From: an uncultured Kineosporia sp.
Lineage (GTDB): Bacteria; Actinomycetota; Actinomycetes; Actinomycetales; Kineosporiaceae
Direction of reading: 5' to 3'
DNA: 9,044 bases
Assembly (NCBI GenBank): GCA_937859855.1
Contig: CALMAR010000397.1
Location: forward strand, 1-9,044
Position numbers and translations under genes: made by a program. Positions within the stretch are counted from its first letter, which is position 1, and each line of letters starts with the position of its first letter. Of this stretch, positions 6,309 to 9,044 are shown one piece after another. The notes under the pieces were generated by a model, which worked only from the letters and a program-made list of their open reading frames with translations, was not told where the DNA came from and made no database searches.

Positions 6309-6476
6309 CTCGGCGACGAGCGCCAGCATCGGAGCTTCCCCCTTCCGGATCTGGTGATCGCGGCCACGGCCGGACGCCACGGCGCCACCGTGCTGCACTA
6401 CGACGCCGACTTCGACCGCATCGCCGCCGTCACCGGTCAGCCGGTCGAATGGGTCGCCCCGCCCGGCTCGCTCTGA
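6309..6476 (+). pseudogene. C-terminal remnant of a VapC-type PIN-domain toxin
   Basis: The plus-strand frame ending at TGA 6474-6476 encodes about 55 residues that match the C-terminal end of VapC ribonucleases: a GDERQHRS segment, then PLPDLVIAATA, then TVLHYDADFDRIAAVTGQP and the ending EWVAPPGSL. These carry the late acidic residues of the PIN active site (the Asp of PDL and the Asp residues of DADFD). The N-terminal half, with the first catalytic Asp and the central Glu, is absent. The upstream frame (from 6090) is unrelated and antisense to the propeller gene. No start with an RBS and no VapB antitoxin is seen, so this should be a non-functional relic of a toxin-antitoxin cassette. It is the only coding trace on the plus strand. 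Recognition rests on remembered family motifs, not on a search. Confidence 0.8.
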
Positions 6477-6504
6477 CCCGGCCCCGGCTTATCCAAGATC
6501 ACGA

Positions 6505-6552
6505 GCTCAGCCCGCAGAAGTGGTTCCAGCGCACCACTTTTCAGGGCTGAGC
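6505..6552. terminator. Strong 48-nt hairpin, candidate bidirectional terminator
   Basis: GCTCAGCCC at 6505-6513 pairs with GGGCTGAGC at 6544-6552. Nested inside, AAGTGGT at 6518-6524 pairs with ACCACTT at 6533-6539 around an 8-nt loop. The 4-nt segments between the stems can add an A-T and a G-T pair. The structure sits between two converging units: the helicase gene, which ends 37 bp away on the minus strand, and the vapC remnant, which ends 29 bp away on the plus strand. No U-run follows on either side. Confidence 0.6.
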
Positions 6553-6588
6553 CGGTGAACTTGCAGAGAGAAAGGAGGAACTGAGTGC

Positions 6589-8241
6589 CTACTCGGTGGC
6601 CTCGGCGGTGATCTCCTCGGCGTCCACGATCCGGTAGGCGTAGCCCTGCTCGGCCAGGAACCGCTGGCGGTGCGCGGCGAAGTCCTGATCCAGGGTGTCC
6701 CGCGACACCACGGCGTAGAACCGCGCGGTCTTGCCGTCGTGCTTGGGCCGCAGCAGCCGTCCCAGCCGCTGAGCCTCCTCCTGCCGGGACCCGAACGACC
6801 CGGAGACCTGGATCGCCACCGAGGCCTCGGGCAGATCGACCGAGAAGTTGGCCACCTTGCTGACCACCAGGGTCTGCAGCTCGCCGGACCGGAACGCGTC
6901 GAACAGCCGCTCCCGCTCGTTCACCGCCGTCTCGCCCTTGATCACCGGAGCGTCCAGCCGGTCACCCAGATCATCCAGCTGGTCCAGGTACTGCCCGATC
7001 ACCAGCAGCTGCTCACCGGCATGCTTGGCCGCCAGCTGGGACACGATCCGGGTCTTCGCCGCGCTGGTCGCGCACAGCCGGTAGCGCTCGTCCGGCTCAG
7101 CGACGGCGTAGACCAGCCGCTCGGACTCGGGCAACGTCACCCGGACCTCGACGCAGTCGGCCGGGGCGATGTAGCCCTGCGCCTCGATGTCCTTCCATGG
7201 CGCGTCGTAGCGCTTGGGCCCGATCAGGCTGAACACGTCGCCCTCCCGGCCGTCCTCCCGGACCAGGGTGGCTGTCAGCCCCAGCCGCCGCCGGGCCTGC
7301 AGCGACGCCGTCATCCGGAAGATCGGGGCCGGCAGCAGGTGCACCTCGTCGTAGACGATCAGCCCCCAGTCCCGGGCGTCCAGCAGTTCCAGATGCTGAT
7401 ACCCACCCTTCCGCTTGGTGGTCATCACCTGATAGGTGGCGATCGTGACCGGGCGGATCTCCTTGCGGGCGCCGGAGTACTCGCCGATCTCCTCGTCGGT
7501 CAGCGACGTCCGGGCCAGCAGCTCGTGCCGCCACTGCCGGGCCGACACCGTGTTGGTCACCAGGATCAGCGTCGTGGTTCCCGAACGGGCCATCGACGCC
7601 GCGCCGACCAGGGTCTTGCCCGCCCCGCAGGGCAGCACCACCACCCCGGAGCCGCCGTGCCAGAAGTTCTCCACCGCCTCCTGCTGGTACGGCCGCAGGG
7701 TCCAGCCGTCCTCGGCCAGGGAGATCGGGTGCTTCTCCCCGTCCACGTAACCGGCCAGGTCCTCGGCCGGCCAGCCCAACTTGAGCAGCACCTGCTTCAG
7801 GTTGCCGCGCTCGCTCGGGTGCACCAGCACGGCGTCGTCCCCGATCCGGGCCCCGACCATCGGCGTGACCTTCTTGCTGCGCAGCACCTCTTCCAGCACC
7901 GGCCGGTCCAGGCCGCGCAGCACCAGCCCCTGCGCCGGATCCTTGACCAGCTGGAGCCGGCCGTAGCGGGCCATGGTCTCGGCGACGTCCACCAGCAGTG
8001 CGTGCGGCACCGGATAGCGGGAGTACTCCAGCAGGACGTCGACCACCTGCTCGGCGTCATGCCCGGCGGCCCGGGCGTTCCACAGTCCCAGCGGGGTCAG
8101 CCGATAGGTATGCACGTGCTCGGGCGCCCGCTCCAGTTCGGCGAATGGGGCGATCGCCCGGCGGCAGGCCGCCGCCTGCTCATGATCGACTTCGAGCAGC
8201 AGAGTCTTGTCGCTCTGCACGATCAGCGGGCCGTCGGTCAT
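6589..8241 (-). CDS. XPB/ERCC3-type superfamily 2 DNA repair helicase
   Basis: This 550-aa protein is an ATP-dependent 3'-5' DNA helicase of the bacterial XPB family, known from Mycobacterium (Rv0861c type). An N-terminal damage-recognition-like domain (about 1-170) precedes two RecA-like domains. Visible motifs are LRPYQQEA (182-189), Walker A in LPCGAGKT (203-210), the DEVH box (298-301), motif III TAT (323-325), the XPB-specific RED motif (328-330), motif V around 460-472 and motif VI QEEAQRLGRLLRP (487-499). All are intact and the length is normal for the family. The ATG at 8241 is preceded by a GTAGG stretch overlapping the 3' end of the upstream gene, 4 bp away. It is co-transcribed with the helicase-associated protein and the small membrane protein. 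The likely role is nucleotide-excision-type repair or replication-fork processing; in bacteria this is less settled than in eukaryotic TFIIH. Confidence 0.95.
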   Translation of the reverse strand: MTDGPLIVQSDKTLLLEVDHEQAAACRRAIAPFAELERAPEHVHTYRLTPLGLWNARAAGHDAEQVVDVLLEYSRYPVPHALLVDVAETMARYGRLQLVKDPAQGLVLRGLDRPVLEEVLRSKKVTPMVGARIGDDAVLVHPSERGNLKQVLLKLGWPAEDLAGYVDGEKHPISLAEDGWTLRPYQQEAVENFWHGGSGVVVLPCGAGKTLVGAASMARSGTTTLILVTNTVSARQWRHELLARTSLTDEEIGEYSGARKEIRPVTIATYQVMTTKRKGGYQHLELLDARDWGLIVYDEVHLLPAPIFRMTASLQARRRLGLTATLVREDGREGDVFSLIGPKRYDAPWKDIEAQGYIAPADCVEVRVTLPESERLVYAVAEPDERYRLCATSAAKTRIVSQLAAKHAGEQLLVIGQYLDQLDDLGDRLDAPVIKGETAVNERERLFDAFRSGELQTLVVSKVANFSVDLPEASVAIQVSGSFGSRQEEAQRLGRLLRPKHDGKTARFYAVVSRDTLDQDFAAHRQRFLAEQGYAYRIVDAEEITAEATE

Positions 8242-8245
8242 GCAC

Positions 8246-8629
8246 CTACCTGCTCAGGATGGAAAGAACGAGAATCACCAGGACGACGGACAGCAACACG
8301 TAGAGCAGCAGATTCGATGCCAGCAGCAGCCACGACCATCTCAGGCTGCGCTGAGCGCGAACGGCGTCCACCGGGGCCAGCGCCCGGGCCCGCAGCGCCA
8401 TCGCCGCTCCCGGCGCGCTGCACAGGCCGAGCGCGACGAACAGCACGATCAGATTCACCACCAGCGCGATCGTGGCCTGCCGCTGGATCGCTGCCGCAGC
8501 CAGCTGCGGGCGGCTCAGTCCGGCTGGGGTGCGGGCCCAGCGGACGTCGCGATCACCGGACGGCTGGACCGCCTGGACGCCGGAGCGCCGCGACGGCTCG
8601 GGCGTACCCCAGACCGGTGGTTCGCTCAT
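8246..8629 (-). CDS. Small two-TM membrane protein of unknown function
   Basis: This 127-aa protein has a polar, Pro/Arg-rich N-terminal half (1-50) that looks disordered and cytoplasmic. A TM segment follows at about 52-78 with a Cys-Ser-Ala-Pro-Gly turn, then a basic loop (about 79-97, with RARALAPVDAVRAQRS) and a second TM at about 98-124. The two-TM hairpin with an Ala/Arg-rich loop and an RWSW motif resembles small actinobacterial proteins of the DUF4190/CD225-like type, but I cannot confirm a family. Its ATG at 8629 overlaps the stop of the upstream helicase-associated gene (ATGA), so translation is probably coupled, and it ends 4 bp before the helicase start. Its place inside a DNA-repair operon is the only functional hint. 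Confidence 0.8.
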   Translation of the reverse strand: MSEPPVWGTPEPSRRSGVQAVQPSGDRDVRWARTPAGLSRPQLAAAAIQRQATIALVVNLIVLFVALGLCSAPGAAMALRARALAPVDAVRAQRSLRWSWLLLASNLLLYVLLSVVLVILVLSILSR

Positions 8630-9044
8630 CTCTCCGCCTCCTGGCCCGGCTCGGATCCGGCCGGGTCTCTGGCCGCGCTGGCCACCGCGATGACCCGGTG
8701 AACGGAATAGTTTCTCACCTTTCCCGACGACCGTTCGAGGGCCCGAACCCGCCCGGCCTCCACCGACAGCGGCTCGACGATCCGGCGTACTGGCCGGCCG
8801 GCCTCCTCCAGGTAGCCGATCCAGAGGTCCTGCCGGGCCTCGACCGCGTCCCGGATCACCGCCAGTGCGCCTGCGGTGTCCATCGGCTCCAGCGGCGGGG
8901 CATCTCCGTCCGGGACCGGCCGGTGCGGCCTGCGGGCGTGATCGTCCAGGGCGCGCAGGGTCTTGATCATCGTCAGCAGGGTGTTCCGCGGCGGGACCGG
9001 CGGCTGGGGCCGGCGCGGGGTCCGGTCGGTGACCGCCCGGGCTC
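8626..9044 (-). CDS. Helicase-associated protein with C-terminal WYL-like domain (partial, 5' end outside the window)
   Basis: The frame is open from the window edge to TGA at 8626, giving about 139 residues of the C-terminus. The ATG at 8970 is probably internal, because the frame continues upstream without a stop. A proline/arginine-rich linker leads into a WYL-like fold: AVIRDAVEARQDLWIGYLEEAG, then RRIVEPLSVEAGRVRALE, then VRNYSVHRVIAVASA. This pattern (an aromatic strand, an R-x-x-x-P turn, then an H-R-I-type strand) is what actinobacterial helicase-associated proteins of the Rv0862c type carry at their C-terminus. It overlaps the small membrane protein by 4 bp and sits upstream of the XPB helicase, the expected neighbour. 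The N-terminal domains are not visible, so the function beyond partnering the helicase is inferred. Confidence 0.8.
   Translation of the reverse strand, partial: ARAVTDRTPRRPQPPVPPRNTLLTMIKTLRALDDHARRPHRPVPDGDAPPLEPMDTAGALAVIRDAVEARQDLWIGYLEEAGRPVRRIVEPLSVEAGRVRALERSSGKVRNYSVHRVIAVASAARDPAGSEPGQEAER

Larger units (their letters stand above)
6209..6588. other. 380-bp gap without an intact gene
   Basis: This is the largest gene-free stretch. It contains the propeller leader with its RBS and dyad, a C-terminal vapC remnant on the plus strand, a 48-nt hairpin, and an isolated AAAGGAGG on the plus strand near the helicase stop. The mixture of a toxin relic and leftover signals suggests past insertion and decay between the helicase operon and the propeller gene. 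Confidence 0.7.

Noticed and set aside
6209..6388. N-terminal extension of the propeller protein to ATG 6388
   Set aside because: The extra 60 residues place a signal peptide internally, lack conserved sequence and overlap the vapC relic; GTG 6208 has a good RBS.
8238..8423. 61-aa minus-strand frame overlapping the small membrane protein
   Set aside because: It is an alternate-frame shadow with no RBS and atypical composition.

Overview
The window is about 9 kb of very GC-rich DNA with strong G/C third-position bias. GTG starts are frequent, and the protein set is typical of actinomycetes: an actinobacterial XPB-type helicase beside a helicase-associated WYL-like protein, a PhoP/TrcR-type two-component pair, and a membrane-anchored HtrA protease with a long disordered N-terminus. 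A high-GC actinomycete is well supported. I cannot name the genus. All intact genes lie on the minus strand, so transcription runs from high to low coordinates.

Right side (9044 to 6589): a three-gene DNA-repair cluster. It starts with the C-terminal part of a helicase-associated protein that is cut by the window edge. A two-TM small membrane protein of 127 aa follows, overlapping it by 4 bp (ATGA). A 550-aa XPB/ERCC3-type helicase comes next after a 4-bp gap. The spacing implies one operon with translational coupling.

Middle gap (6588 to 6209, 380 bp): no intact gene. It holds the C-terminal third of a VapC-type PIN toxin on the plus strand (a gene remnant), a strong 48-nt hairpin between that remnant and the helicase stop (candidate bidirectional terminator), an isolated Shine-Dalgarno-like AAAGGAGG on the plus strand, and a 23-bp dyad upstream of the next gene.

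Left-centre (6208 to 4403): a secreted 601-aa Asp-box (BNR) beta-propeller protein of sialidase-like fold. I move its start to an internal GTG at 6208, which gives a clean signal peptide and a well-spaced RBS.

Left (4336 to 159): response regulator, sensor histidine kinase, then an HtrA/DegP-like serine protease. This order is that of the mycobacterial mprA-mprB-pepD envelope-stress locus, but the regulator itself looks more like PhoP/TrcR. The likely logic is envelope stress sensed by the kinase, regulator phosphorylation, and expression of the regulator operon and the protease. The short gap upstream of the regulator carries an 11-bp-phased direct repeat and an inverted repeat that could be its own binding site; part of this sequence recurs upstream of htrA. 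Bases 1-158, downstream of htrA, hold several hairpins and no gene.

I do not see a convincing wholly new system. The most useful leads are the candidate regulatory motif shared by the regulator and htrA leaders, the VapC relic, the membrane protein inserted in the XPB operon, and the two unrelated 18-bp in-frame repeat arrays in the kinase and the protease.
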